From Dryomyza anilis (lineage: Eukaryota; Arthropoda; Insecta; Diptera; Dryomyzidae), in NCBI GenBank assembly GCA_951804985.1, contig OX638132.1, positions 20,937,529 to 21,001,528 on the forward strand: DNA of 64,000 nt. The letters run 5' to 3'. Both the position numbers and the translations under genes were made by a program. The notes below the pieces were generated by a model that was not told the origin of the DNA, ran no database searches, and saw only the letters and a list, made by a program, of their open reading frames with translations. Of the stretch, positions 11,226 to 24,028 are shown piece after piece (positions within the stretch are counted from its first letter, which is position 1; each line of letters begins with the position of its first letter).

Positions 11226-14200
11226 TCCTTTGGGAAACGGCCGTATCTTCCAAGATCCGTCTCCTCCAGACATGTGGGATACGTCGTTGGAATCCTCATG
11301 ATTCTACCTTTCATTCATATATAGTCACTACCCCTCGAAAGTTTCGTGAGACCTCCCAAGTGGTGCCAAAGATACCACTCATATGCCCAGTATCCTTAAA
11401 CATGACCCTATGGAAACGACTATAACTCCCAAGATCCGTCTCCTCCAGACATGTGGGATACGTCATTGGAATCCTCATGATCCTACCTTTCATTCATATA
11501 TGGTCACAACCCCTCGAAAGTTTCAGGAGACCTCCCAAGTGGTGCCAAAGATACCACTCATATGCCCAGTATCCTTAAACATGACCCTATGGAAACGGCT
11601 ATAACTCCCAAGATCCGTCTCCTCCAGACATGTGGGATACGTCGTTGGAATCCTCATGATCCTACCTTTTAAACGTATATAGTCACTACCCCTCGAAAGT
11701 TTCAGGAGACCTCCCAAGTGGTGCCAAAGATACCAGTCATATACCCAGTATCCTTAAACATGACCCTATGGAAACGGCTATAACTCCCAAGATCCGTCTC
11801 CTCCAGACATGTGGGATACGTCATTGGAATCCTCATGATCCTACCTTTTAAACGTATATAGTCACTACCCCTCGAAAGTTTCAGGAGACCTCCCAAGTGG
11901 TGCCAAAGATACCAGTCATATACCCAGTATCCTTAAACATGACCCTATGGAAACGGCTATAACTCCCAAGATCCGTCTCCTCCAGACATGTGGGATACGT
12001 CGTTGGAATCCTCATGATCCTACCTTTTAAACGTATATAGTCACTACCCCTCGAAAGTTTCAGGAGACCTCCCAAGTGGTGCCAAAGATACCAGTCATAT
12101 ACCCAGTATCCTTAAACATGACCCTATGGAAACGGCTATAACTCCCAAGATCCGTCTCCTCCAGACATGTGGGATACGTCGTTGGAATCCTCATGATCCT
12201 ACCTTTTAAACGTATATAGTCACTACCCCTCGAAAGTTTCAGGAGACCTCCCAAGTGGTGCCAAAGATACCAGTCATATACCCAGTATCCTTAAACATGA
12301 CCCTATGGAAACGACTATAACTCCCAAGATCCGTCTCCTCCAGACATGTGGGATACGTCATTGGAATCCTCATGATCCTACCTTTCATTCATATATGGTC
12401 ACAACCCCTCGAAAGTTTCAGGAGACCTCCCAAGTGGTGCCAAAGATACCAGTCATATACCCAGTATCCTTAAACATGACCCTATGGAAACGACTATAAC
12501 TTCCAAGATCCGTCTCCTCCAGACATGTGGGATACGTCGTTGGAATCCTCATGATCCTACCTTTCATTCATATATGGTCACAACCCCTCGAAAGTTTCAG
12601 GAGACCTCCCAAGTGGTGCCAAAGATACCAGTCATATACCCAGTATCCTTAAACATGACCCTATGGAAACGACTATAACTTCCAAGATCCGTCTCCTCCA
12701 GACATGTGGGATACGTCGTTGGAATCCTCATGATCCTACCTTTTAAACGTATATAGTCACTACCCCTCGAAAGTTTCAGGAGACCTCCCAAGTGGTGCCA
12801 AAGATACCAGTCATATACCCAGTATCCTTAAACATGACCCTATGGAAACGGCTATAACTCCCAAGATCCGTCTCCTCCAGACATGTGGGATACGTCGTTG
12901 GAATCCTCATGATCCTACCTTTTAAACGTATATAGTCACTACCCCTCGAAAGTTTCAGGAGACCTCCCAAGTGGTGCCAAAGATACCAGTCATATACCCA
13001 GTATCCTTAAACATGACCCTATGGAAACGGCTATAACTCCCAAGATCCGTCTCCTCCAGACATGTGGGATACGTCGTTGGAATCCTCATGATCCTACCTT
13101 TTAAACGTATATAGTCACTACCCCTCGAAAGTTTCAGGAGACCTCCCAAGTGGTGCCAAAGATACCAGTCATATACCCAGTATCCTTAAACATGACCCTA
13201 TGGAAACGGCTATAACTCCCAAGATCCGTCTCCTCCAGACATGTGGGATACGTCATTGGAATCCTCATGATCCTACCTTTTAAACGTATATAGTCACTAC
13301 CCCTCGAAAGTTTCAGGAGACCTCCCAAGTGGTGCCAAAGATACCAGTCATATACCCAGTATCCTTAAACATGACCCTATGGAAACGGCTATAACTCCCA
13401 AGATCCGTCTCCTCCAGACATGTGGGATACGTCGTTGGAATCCTCATGATCCTACCTTTTAAACGTATATAGTCACTACCCCTCGAAAGTTTCAGGAGAC
13501 CTCCCAAGTGGTGCCAAAGATACACACCACTTCCAACGACTATAACTTCCAAGATCCGTCTACTCCAGACATGTGGGATACGTCGTTGGAATCCTCATGA
13601 TCCTACCTTTCATTCATATATGGTCACAACCCCTCGAAAGTTTCAGGAGACCTCCCAAGTGGTGCCAAAGATACCAGTCATATACCCAGTATCCTTAAAC
13701 ATGACCCTATGGAAACGACTATAACTTCCAAGATCCGTCTCCTCCAGACATGTGGGATACGTCGTTGGAATCCTCATGATCCTACCTTTCATTCATATAT
13801 GGTCACAACCCCTCGAAAGTTTCAGGAGACCTCCCAAGTGGTGCCAAAGATACCAGTCATATACCCAGTATCCTTAAACATGACCCTATGGAAACGACTA
13901 TAACTCCCAAGATCCGTCTCCTCCAGACATGTGGGATACGTCATTGGAATCCTCATGATCCTACCTTTCATTCATATATGGTCACAACCCCTCGAAAGTT
14001 TCAGGAGACCTCCCAAGTGGTGCCAAAGATACCAGTCATATACCCAGTATCCTTAAACATGACCCTATGGAAACGACTATAACTCCCAAGATCCGTCTCC
14101 TCCAGACATGTGGGATACGTCATTGGAATCCTCATGATCCTACCTTTCATTCATATATGGTCACAACCCCTCGAAAGTTTCAGGAGACCTCCCAAGTGGT

Positions 14201-15838
14201 GCCAAAGATACCAGTCATATACCCAGTATCCTTAAACATGACCCTATGGAAACGACTATAACTCCCAAGATCCGTCTCCTCCAGACATGTGGGATACGTC
14301 ATTGGAATCCTCATGATCCTACCTTTCATTCATATATGGTCACAACCCCTCGAAAGTTTCAGGAGACCTCCCAAGTGGTGCCAAAGATACCACTCATATG
14401 CCCAGTATCCTTAAACATGACCCTATGGAAACGGCTATAACTCCCAAGATCCGTCTCCTCCAGACATGTGGGATACGTCGTTGGAATCCTCATGATCCTA
14501 CCTTTTAAACGTATATAGTCACTACCCCTCGAAAGTTTCAGGAGACCTCCCAAGTGGTGCCAAAGATACCAGTCATATACCCAGTATCCTTAAACATGAC
14601 CCTATGGAAACGGCTATAACTCCCAAGATCCGTCTCCTCCAGACATGTGGGATACGTCGTTGGAATCCTCATGATCCTACCTTTTAAACGTATATAGTCA
14701 CTACCCCTCGAAAGTTTCAGGAGACCTCCCAAGTGGTGCCAAAGATACCAGTCATATACCCAGTATCCTTAAACATGACCCTATGGAAACGGCTATAACT
14801 CCCAAGATCCGTCTCCTCCAGACATGTGGGATACGTCGTTGGAATCCTCATGATCCTACCTTTTAAACGTATATAGTCACTACCCCTCGAAAGTTTCAGG
14901 AGACCTCCCAAGTGGTGCCAAAGATACCAGTCATATACCCAGTATCCTTAAACATGACCCTATGGAAACGACTATAACTCCCAAGATCCGTCTCCTCCAG
15001 ACATGTGGGATACGTCATTGGAATCCTCATGATCCTACCTTTCATTCATATATGGTCACAACCCCTCGAAAGTTTCAGGAGACCTCCCAAGTGGTGCCAA
15101 AGCTACCACTTATTACATGCATAATATCCTTAAACATGTCCCTATGGAAACTGCTATAACTTCCAAGATCCGTCTCCTCCAGACATGTGGGATACGTCAT
15201 TGGAATCCTCATGATCCTACCTTTCATTCATATATGGTCACTACCCCTCGAAAGTTTCAGGAGTCCTGTCAAGTGGTGCCAAAGCTACCACTTATTACGT
15301 GCATAATATCCTTAAACATGTCCCTATGGAAACTGCTATAACTTCCAAGATCCGTCTCCTCCAGACATGTGGGATACGTCATTGGAATCCTCATGATCCT
15401 ACCTTTCATTCATATATGGTCACTACCCCTCGAAAGTTTCAGAAGTCCTGTCAAGTGGTGCCAAAGCTACCACTTATTACATGCATAATATCCTTAAACA
15501 TGTCCCTATGGAAACTGCTATAACTTCCAAGATCCGTCTCCTCCAGACATGTGGGATACGTCATTGGAATCCTCATGATCCTACCTTTCATTCATATATG
15601 GTCACTACCCCTCGAAAGTTTCAGGAGTCCTGTCAAGTGGTGCCAAAGCTACCACTTATTACATGCATAATATCCTTAAACATGTCCCTATGGAAACGGC
15701 TATAACATCCAAGATCCGTCTCCTACAGACATGTGGGATACCTCGTTGGAATCCTTATGATTCCTTCTTTCATTCATATATAGTGTCTACCCCTCGAAAG
15801 TTCAGGGGACCTACAAAGTGGTTTCAAAGGTACCAATC
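11226..15838 (+). repeat. Left tandem array of the foldback element, about 26 units
   Basis: Units begin near 11,230, 11,409, 11,588 and so on with a 179-bp period, changing to 182 bp for the last four (from 14,961 on). One short unit occurs near 13,520, where the join reads gatacacaccacttccaacg. The conserved core is aagatccgtctcctccagac. Two main variants differ at one block: cattcatatatggtcaca (C type) versus ttttaaacgtatatagtcac (T type). Variants come in runs (about T4, C2, T5, C5, T3, C), as expected from unequal exchange of multi-unit blocks. The 64-aa frames seen on both strands are by-products of the repeat; 179 is not a multiple of 3. Confidence 0.95.
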
Positions 15839-16959
15839 ACTATTTTTATGTTAAATTTATGTTAAATTTAACATTTGTGGAACGCATCATCTCATAACTG
15901 AGTTAGAGTGAGACAACTATATGATAGTATAAGTCAGCTGTGAAGTTGCCACGTTTCTCTAACTTGGAAAATGACACAATGTTAGACTTTTAAATAAAAA
16001 TAATTAAAAATACAAAATGTTCATTAATTAAAGTTTACGTGAATGCCATTCATTGATTTGAGCGAAAACTAATATTATTAAATAATAAACTTTTGTTTTA
16101 AATAATCATACAACCGGCCAAAATATATCAGAATTCGCTAAAAAATAATTAATTGTAGAAAACTAAAGAAATTGTTGAAGAGAATAGTACTCGGTTGAAA
16201 AGAAAATATTTTAGATCGTAAAATATTTAAGGCCATGAATTTGGTCTTAAATAATTTATTTCGTATCGGAGTTATATACGCCTCTATATCGTTTTTCAAA
16301 TCCAAGTATTTCATCTTAAAGAACCTTTTTGTCGATCCTAACTCAGAAATGGTTCGTCCATGACAACGCTGGCTACGAATGCAAAAAAAAGTCATGGCGT
16401 GTTTTTATCACGGAACATAATGAAAACGAAAATATATATTTGTTATATCATAAAAATCTCAACCTTGTGGTGAAATTGGCAAGAAGATTCATTAAAACGT
16501 GTAGTCGCATCCAAGTGAATCTTCCAGTTCATCGAGTGTTCAGTACTCCATTTTGTGCCATGTTGCCATTCGTGTGAAAAATCTCACGAATGGGATTTTA
16601 ATACATTTTTCCCACATTTACAAAAATTATTTGCGTTCGTGTACTGCATATGGTCCTTTCTGGACAATCATTTTGCTCTCGATATTGAAATGAAAAGTTT
16701 CTTTAGTATAATGAATTCCTATAATTCGGTGGAAGTGGCATAGGCATTCTATGGAAAATTTTGACACTTCAGGTGAATACTTCATTTTATCGCGCGTTTT
16801 TTTCTAATTTCGTTGAGATTGTACGAGTGTTGCCACGTGCTTTAAAAATCCCACCTGTGGTATTAATTTGGAAAGTTTTCCCACATTTAATAAATATTAT
16901 TAGATACGTTCGGGTCGAACACTCCTTTAGCTCTTTTAACCACATACACTCCTTAAAAT
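15839..16959 (+). repeat. Left inner arm of the foldback element
   Basis: A single-copy 1.12 kb block per arm, mirrored at 18,489-19,609. It opens with atgttaaatttatgttaaat and tttgtggaacgcatc. It has several 60-85 codon frames on both strands, identical in the mirror copy, but none resembles a known protein. It shows no obvious internal repeat. Confidence 0.9.
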
Positions 16960-17610
16960 ACTCGGGGGATACGCCATATAGCAAATATTTTGTTGGAAAC
17001 ACTGTTCAACAAATATAGTTAATGTTGTTTTTATTGGTTAGATTTAAAGAATGAATGTTTTAATTAAGAATTTACTATTGGGGTTGAAGTCGACTGCGTA
17101 CAGTAAAACATATCTTTTTATTAATGATTAAAATATTTATATTTTCAATTATTATTGTATACAGACACTCACCGCACTCTCTTTCCTTCAGTGTTGCATC
17201 CTATATCAAGTAAAATAGGGCAGAAATGAAATAAATAAATATTTTGGAAAATAGTTGTGTTTGAGATTTCAATCACTTTAGACACAAATTTTATATCCCA
17301 AAACCTTTTACAAAATAATAACAAATAATATTTTTTTTAATGCGAAAATTATATAATTGTTATGAAAAAGAAATGAATAATTATTTAAAAGGATTTAATT
17401 TTTATATATTAGTAATTAAAAAAAAATAACTAATATATGTACATTGGTCTGTTAAAACCAATCTGAAATAATTAAACTCTTAAATAGATATTTAAATTAC
17501 CCTTTAATTTCTTCAAAATGCAACACTTAAATCCCGCTGATGTAAAATGTGATAATGAGGAGCATGTGGTGGTAATATATATATATATTTTTTTTTTGAT
17601 CATAAGTACT
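16960..17610. other. Left part of the foldback loop
   Basis: Single-copy AT-rich sequence between the inner arm and the nested element. No coding frame of note and no repeat recognised apart from a short (TA)n near 17,576. Confidence 0.5.
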
Positions 17611-18304
17611 ATCCCAGTCGGCACCTACAGACATTTTTATGATTTTCGTAAATTACGATCGTTTGGCGATTCAAAATAATCATAAATTTCGATCATTTTG
17701 CTCGTAAAAAACGATGATAAATGTCAATGAAAAAAACAATCATATTTTGTTCGTAAATGGCTCGTATTTTTCGATTGTTTAAATCGTAAAGAAAAGATTG
17801 TCAAAATTTATTATTGTTTTTGTAATCTAAAGTTCATGCACGAAGTGTTCAATATTTTTAACAAGATTGAATTGTTTTGGTGAAAATTTTAAATCATTTG
17901 ATGTAATTAAGAAGTAAGTAAATGCATTTGTGAGCTTAATATAAAAATTAAATGCATTTACTTATTTTTTTTTGTATCGATAAAAAAGTAGGAAAAAGCT
18001 CGTAAAAGAGTTAAAAATGATTATCATTTACTTTCAAAGTTGTATCGTAAAAAATATTCAAAACGAGTTCGTTTACGAACAAAAAAGATCGTTTTTAACG
18101 AGTGTATGATACTTATTTTACGATCATAAAGGATCGAAAATTTATTATATATGAGTGTTTTTACTCCGTTTATGATACCTCGTAACGATGGACAAATTAA
18201 GAACGAAACTGTATGCGTTTTCGAATCATTTACGATTCTCGTATGTGATTATTTAATTCATTATTTACGAATTTTTGCAATCATTTACGATGGCCGGCTG
18301 GGAT
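17611..18304. mobile_element. TIR element of about 694 bp nested in the foldback loop
   Basis: The ends read atcccagtcggc on the left and gccggctgggat on the right: a 12-bp TIR with one mismatch. The interior is self-similar, with degenerate copies of words like ttcgtaaa, aacgatc and tcataaa on both strands, so it could fold into many small hairpins. No transposase. It sits only in the loop, so it inserted into the spacer or defines part of it. Confidence 0.65.
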
Positions 18305-18319
18305 GTTTTTGTACTGAGG

Positions 18320-18460
18320 TATTTTGTGGTAATTTGAGGGAATTTGAGGTAAATGTAGGATTTTTTGGTAATTTGTGGTAATTTGAGGGAAGTTGTGGTA
18401 AATATCCCCTGTGGTAGTTTGTGAGAATTTGCTGTGGTAAAATGAGAATTCTTGTGGTAA
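18320..18460 (+). repeat. Degenerate tandem repeat of ggtaatttg
   Basis: About ten imperfect copies of a 10-11 base unit, ggtaatttgtg or ggtaatttgag, in one orientation, directly to the right of the nested TIR element and still inside the loop. Confidence 0.75.
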
Positions 18461-18488
18461 TTTCATCAGGCGACACTGCCCCGGAGAA

Positions 18489-19609
18489 TTTTAAGGAGTG
18501 TATGTGGTTAAAAGAGCTAAAGGAGTGTTCGACCCGAACGTATCTAATAATATTTATTAAATGTGGGAAAACTTTCCAAATTAATACCACAGGTGGGATT
18601 TTTAAAGCACGTGGCAACACTCGTACAATCTCAACGAAATTAGAAAAAAACGCGCGATAAAATGAAGTATTCACCTGAAGTGTCAAAATTTTCCATAGAA
18701 TGCCTATGCCACTTCCACCGAATTATAGGAATTCATTATACTAAAGAAACTTTTCATTTCAATATCGAGAGCAAAATGATTGTCCAGAAAGGACCATATG
18801 CAGTACACGAACGCAAATAATTTTTGTAAATGTGGGAAAAATGTATTAAAATCCCATTCGTGAGATTTTTCACACGAATGGCAACATGGCACAAAATGGA
18901 GTACTGAACACTCGATGAACTGGAAGATTCACTTGGATGCGACTACACGTTTTAATGAATCTTCTTGCCAATTTCACCACAAGGTTGAGATTTTTATGAT
19001 ATAACAAATATATATTTTCGTTTTCATTATGTTCCGTGATAAAAACACGCCATGACTTTTTTTTGCATTCGTAGCCAGCGTTGTCATGGACGAACCATTT
19101 CTGAGTTAGGATCGACAAAAAGGTTCTTTAAGATGAAATACTTGGATTTGAAAAACGATATAGAGGCGTATATAACTCCGATACGAAATAAATTATTTAA
19201 GACCAAATTCATGGCCTTAAATATTTTACGATCTAAAATATTTTCTTTTCAACCGAGTACTATTCTCTTCAACAATTTCTTTAGTTTTCTACAATTAATT
19301 ATTTTTTAGCGAATTCTGATATATTTTGGCCGGTTGTATGATTATTTAAAACAAAAGTTTATTATTTAATAATATTAGTTTTCGCTCAAATCAATGAATG
19401 GCATTCACGTAAACTTTAATTAATGAACATTTTGTATTTTTAATTATTTTTATTTAAAAGTCTAACATTGTGTCATTTTCCAAGTTAGAGAAACGTGGCA
19501 ACTTCACAGCTGACTTATACTATCATATAGTTGTCTCACTCTAACTCAGTTATGAGATGATGCGTTCCACAAATGTTAAATTTAACATAAATTTAACATA
19601 AAAATAGTG
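18489..19609 (-). repeat. Right inner arm of the foldback element
   Basis: Reverse complement of 15,839-16,959. The frames at 18,704-18,892, 18,870-19,118 and 19,052-19,309 translate identically to their mirror frames in the left arm, so the copies are essentially identical over more than 1 kb. Divergence begins sharply next to the loop (ccttaaaatactcggggg versus ccttaaaattctccgggg). Confidence 0.9.
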
Positions 19610-21560
19610 ATTGGTACCTTTGAAACCACTTTGTAGGTCCCCTGAACTTTCGAGGGGTAGACACTATATATGAATGAAAGAAGGAATCATAAGGATTCCA
19701 ACGAGGTATCCCACATGTCTGTAGGAGACGGATCTTGGATGTTATAGCCGTTTCCATAGGGACATGTTTAAGGATATTATGCATGTAATAAGTGGTAGCT
19801 TTGGCACCACTTGACAGGACTCCTGAAACTTTCGAGGGGTAGTGACCATATATGAATGAAAGGTAGGATCATGAGGATTCCAATGACGTATCCCACATGT
19901 CTGGAGGAGACGGATCTTGGAAGTTATAGCAGTTTCCATAGGGACATGTTTAAGGATATTATGCATGTAATAAGTGGTAGCTTTGGCACCACTTGACAGG
20001 ACTTCTGAAACTTTCGAGGGGTAGTGACCATATATGAATGAAAGGTAGGATCATGAGGATTCCAATGACGTATCCCACATGTCTGGAGGAGACGGATCTT
20101 GGAAGTTATAGCAGTTTCCATAGGGACATGTTTAAGGATATTATGCACGTAATAAGTGGTAGCTTTGGCACCACTTGACAGGACTCCTGAAACTTTCGAG
20201 GGGTAGTGACCATATATGAATGAAAGGTAGGATCATGAGGATTCCAATGACGTATCCCACATGTCTGGAGGAGACGGATCTTGGAAGTTATAGCAGTTTC
20301 CATAGGGACATGTTTAAGGATATTATGCATGTAATAAGTGGTAGCTTTGGCACCACTTGGGAGGTCTCCTGAAACTTTCGAGGGGTTGTGACCATATATG
20401 AATGAAAGGTAGGATCATGAGGATTCCAATGACGTATCCCACATGTCTGGAGGAGACGGATCTTGGGAGTTATAGTCGTTTCCATAGGGTCATGTTTAAG
20501 GATACTGGGTATATGACTGGTATCTTTGGCACCACTTGGGAGGTCTCCTGAAACTTTCGAGGGGTAGTGACTATATACGTTTAAAAGGTAGGATCATGAG
20601 GATTCCAACGACGTATCCCACATGTCTGGAGGAGACGGATCTTGGGAGTTATAGCCGTTTCCATAGGGTCATGTTTAAGGATACTGGGTATATGACTGGT
20701 ATCTTTGGTACCACTTGGGAGGTCTCCTGAAACTTTCGAGGGGTAGTGACTATATACGTTTAAAAGGTAGGATCATGAGGATTCCAACGACGTATCCCAC
20801 ATGTCTGGAGGAGACGGATCTTGGGAGTTATAGCCGTTTCCATAGGGTCATGTTTAAGGATACTGGGTATATGACTGGTATCTTTGGCACCACTTGGGAG
20901 GTCTCCTGAAACTTTCGAGGGGTAGTGACTATATACGTTTAAAAGGTAGGATCATGAGGATTCCAATGACGTATCCCACATGTCTGGAGGAGACGGATCT
21001 TGGGAGTTATAGCCGTTTCCATAGGGTCATGTTTAAGGATACTGGGTATATGACTGGTATCTTTGGCACCACTTGGGAGGTCTCCTGAAACTTTCGAGGG
21101 GTAGTGACTATATACGTTTAAAAGGTAGGATCATGAGGATTCCAACGACGTATCCCACATGTCTGGAGGAGACGGATCTTGGGAGTTATAGCCGTTTCCA
21201 TAGGGTCATGTTTAAGGATACTGGGCATATGAGTGGTATCTTTGGCACCACTTGGGAGGTCTCCTGAAACTTTCGAGGGGTTGTGACCATATATGAATGA
21301 AAGGTAGGATCATGAGGATTCCAATGACGTATCCCACATGTCTGGAGGAGACGGATCTTGGGAGTTATAGTCGTTTCCATAGGGTCATGTTTAAGGATAC
21401 TGGGCATATGAGTGGTATCTTTGGCACCACTTGGGAGGTCTCACGAAACTTTCGAGGGGTAGTGACTATATATGAATGAAAGGTAGAATCATGAGGATTC
21501 CAACGACGTATCCCACATGTCTGGAGGAGACGGATCTTGGAAGATACGGCCGTTTCCCAA
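19610..21560 (-). repeat. Right tandem array of the foldback element, about 11 units
   Basis: Same unit as the left array in inverse orientation: four 182-bp-type units nearest the loop, then 179-bp units outward. Variant order from outside is C, C, T, T, T, T, C, then the 182-bp units. It matches the two ends of the left array but lacks its central ~15 units. One private substitution lies near 20,709 (tggtacca instead of tggcacca). Confidence 0.93.
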
Positions 21561-21954
21561 AGGACTTTGCTTTCAACCTAATTCGCCAATTTGGGTTTAA
21601 AAAAATAAAACGACTATCGTAAATGATAATTTTCATATTTTATTGATTATTTTAATGCTTTCTATAATAAATAACTACACAAAAACGCTAAAAATGACAA
21701 AAAATCAAAATATTTTCAATATTAACATAGATTCCACATACGTTCCACATCTGTTAAGTCTTAACATTTATGGATATCTTTTTATGGATATCTTCACACA
21801 CATATTAATTTCACTTACAAAAAAAAAAATAACTAGTACTACACAAACGGCTGACGTTGGGTTCCACAAGCAGCTGTTTTAAATGTCAAAAACTTTATTT
21901 GTGGAACACAGTGTTGCGTAGTTTTCTTTCGTTTCATTGATAGGGTAAGATAAA

Positions 21955-24028
21955 GGTATATGCGTGAAGTTAACAACACGGCTTCAACAACAGGAACGCG
22001 TTGAATCAACATCTGCTACCAAGAGTAGGCAGATCTGATTTTCACTTCGTTCTCTTTGTAAAGAAGTGTAGTTGTGTCAGTGTTGCCACTTTTTGTGTAA
22101 TTCCACAAAAACAGTGCATTTTTGATCTCTTTGGTATTTTTGTGTATTTTAATTTTTGTGTATTTTTTGTGTAATTTAGAATCAAATAAAATTATACTAC
22201 AAAATAAAAATTTATATAAAACACTATCGCCTACCGTTATTCGATGGCAATCATATAAAAGTTCTGTAGCGGTACGAATCGCTAAGTGATTGAAGTATTT
22301 GAGTATCCGTCGTCTTTAGACAGTATATATGTACTAATTTGGATTATTAAGAATAGAGATATCAACATATTTAAAGATTTTGAATTTAGATTAAATTTAA
22401 ATTTTGAATTCCGTAGAACCAATTCAAATGGTGTTTTATCTCAGCAAGTAGAAATGACAAATGATGTAATATTTTAGATATAGTTTGTTTAGACTTTGCC
22501 CAATACTCGAAGTGTCATTTAATTGAGCTGACAATAATAATAGTGGGGCACAATTTCCAAAATATCCAATACTTACAGAAAAATGTAGATGTCCCAATTT
22601 ATTTCGAACATTTTTTCAAATCATGAATTTTTGGAAAATTTGGATGCAAACTTCTATGTATTAATGTATATCAAATTACATACTTATTGAAATGTGGTTA
22701 AAAACGTTAAATTGTGAAATTTTTAAAATACAATATATGCACTAAGAAAACGAAAGATGGTTGAAAAGTATTAGAGCCTTAAACATCATTGCAGTTGCAA
22801 ATTATTCAAGTCAAATATTTGACACTTTTTGTGATATTTAGACAATATTAATAGTTTTGCTTCAAAAGCATTAATATCTGTGGAATATGTGAATATTTGC
22901 AGCAATGTCACCTATTTCTCGAATTCTGGCCTGGTTTACCTTTTTTTTCCAAAAATGGACTAAGACTTTTTGATTCTCAATGGCACATTTTATTATACTT
23001 TTTAATGTCATAAAAAAATTGTGTTATTTTTTTAGCAAAACTATTGTATGTTTAGGGTTTACCAAAATTACTTCAACAATTTTTAGTCCATATCAACGCA
23101 AATGCAGAAAATGGTTTTAATATCGTAAAATCAATATAATATAAAATCATCACCAGAGAATTTATTGACCGCATGGGTCGTTTTCAAGAAAACGATACAG
23201 GTGATTTGTATAAATATTCCTCCAAATCCTCCAAAATGCTTAAAAATTATTAAAAATAGTAAAGAAATAAAAATTTGATTTTTTGTGCATTATGTCATTT
23301 TTACGATATCGTTTGAATATCTTAAAAATATAATTGGGTTTACTGGAAAAAAAAAATACTTGAAAGCAAATACAGTTTATGTTTTTAGTAAAAATTATTT
23401 TAGGTTTTTCTTTTTTTTATTATTATACTCAGAAGAAAATTGATTATCCAGAAAGACAATTTGGTGTATGTATTAATAGTTCCATGTATTTATTTTTCCA
23501 GGTATTGTACCTTTACTTTTATTCGTTTCATACAGTTTTATATGAAATATCGTAACTGTTAACAAAATGATGGCAATGAACGATTACCGTTCCGGAATTA
23601 AAATGTTACCGGTAAAATATCAGTATGAAAAGTTTATCAAACTGTAGAAATTGTAGAAATTATAAACTTTTCATATTTTATAATTTTTAATTTTTTTTTG
23701 TGAATATCCAATAATAAATTTCAAAAACTATTTTAAGGATTTTCACAGCAATGCGCATACAAACAAAAAGGTTTTAATTCGTTATACAAAAGCATTAAAT
23801 AATAATGAAATAATCGTATCTATATCGATTATTACAATGACAAAAATCAAGATTATTAATCTGGCCACTCTGCGCACTGACGGTGGAAATTTTATAGAAC
23901 GAGGCGGAATCAACTTCAGTACAAAGAGTACGAAGTGAAATTCAGATCTGCCTACTTTTGGTGGCAGATGTTGATTCCACCCGTTCCTGTTGTTGAAGCC
24001 GTGTTGTTAACTTCACATAAGTGTATAT
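21955..24028. mobile_element. TIR element of about 2.1 kb beside the foldback
   Basis: A ~130-bp inverted repeat: the left copy (21,955-22,085) contains gtgaagttaacaacacggct, aacaacaggaacg and gtaggcagatctga; the right copy (23,895-24,028) holds the same in reverse complement with about 10% differences. The interior is AT-rich with no transposase, only a 63-aa frame at 22,286. The lower TIR identity suggests it is older than the foldback. Superfamily unknown. Confidence 0.8.

Larger units (their letters stand above)
10976..21815. mobile_element. Giant foldback (long-inverted-repeat) element, about 10.8 kb, non-autonomous
   Basis: The left arm (10,976-16,959) and right arm (18,489-21,815) are reverse complements. 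From outside in, each has a ~250-bp unique block, a tandem array, and a ~1.12 kb unique block. The loop 16,960-18,488 is single-copy. Outer homology ends at aaattaat..tgtgtgtgaag on both sides. This architecture, long TIRs built largely of internal tandem repeats, is that of foldback transposons (Drosophila FB/NOF, MULE-like; Galileo, P superfamily). No transposase frame is present, so it must be mobilised in trans or be immobile. I could not identify a clean target-site duplication, so the outer ends are approximate. The arms are nearly identical in the inner block: all long frames there translate identically in both copies. This implies recent origin or gene conversion. Confidence 0.85.

Noticed and set aside
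11226..15838. CRISPR-like array of direct repeats
   Set aside because: Units are contiguous 179/182-bp copies with no unique spacers, in a eukaryotic genome.
11311..15854. Dozens of 60-79 codon frames on both strands over the tandem array
   Set aside because: They repeat with the 179-bp period, occur on both strands, overlap each other and end at array junctions. They are by-products of a repeat without in-phase stops, not genes.
18285..18686. 133-aa minus-strand frame crossing the loop/arm border
   Set aside because: It joins inner-arm sequence to the ggtaatttg satellite; composition is repeat-derived and the mirror copy is shorter.
16138..19309. Conserved frames (85, 82, 79 aa) in both foldback arms
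   Set aside because: Their identity follows from the arms being nearly identical DNA. Other frames on the opposite strand are just as long, and no domain is recognisable.
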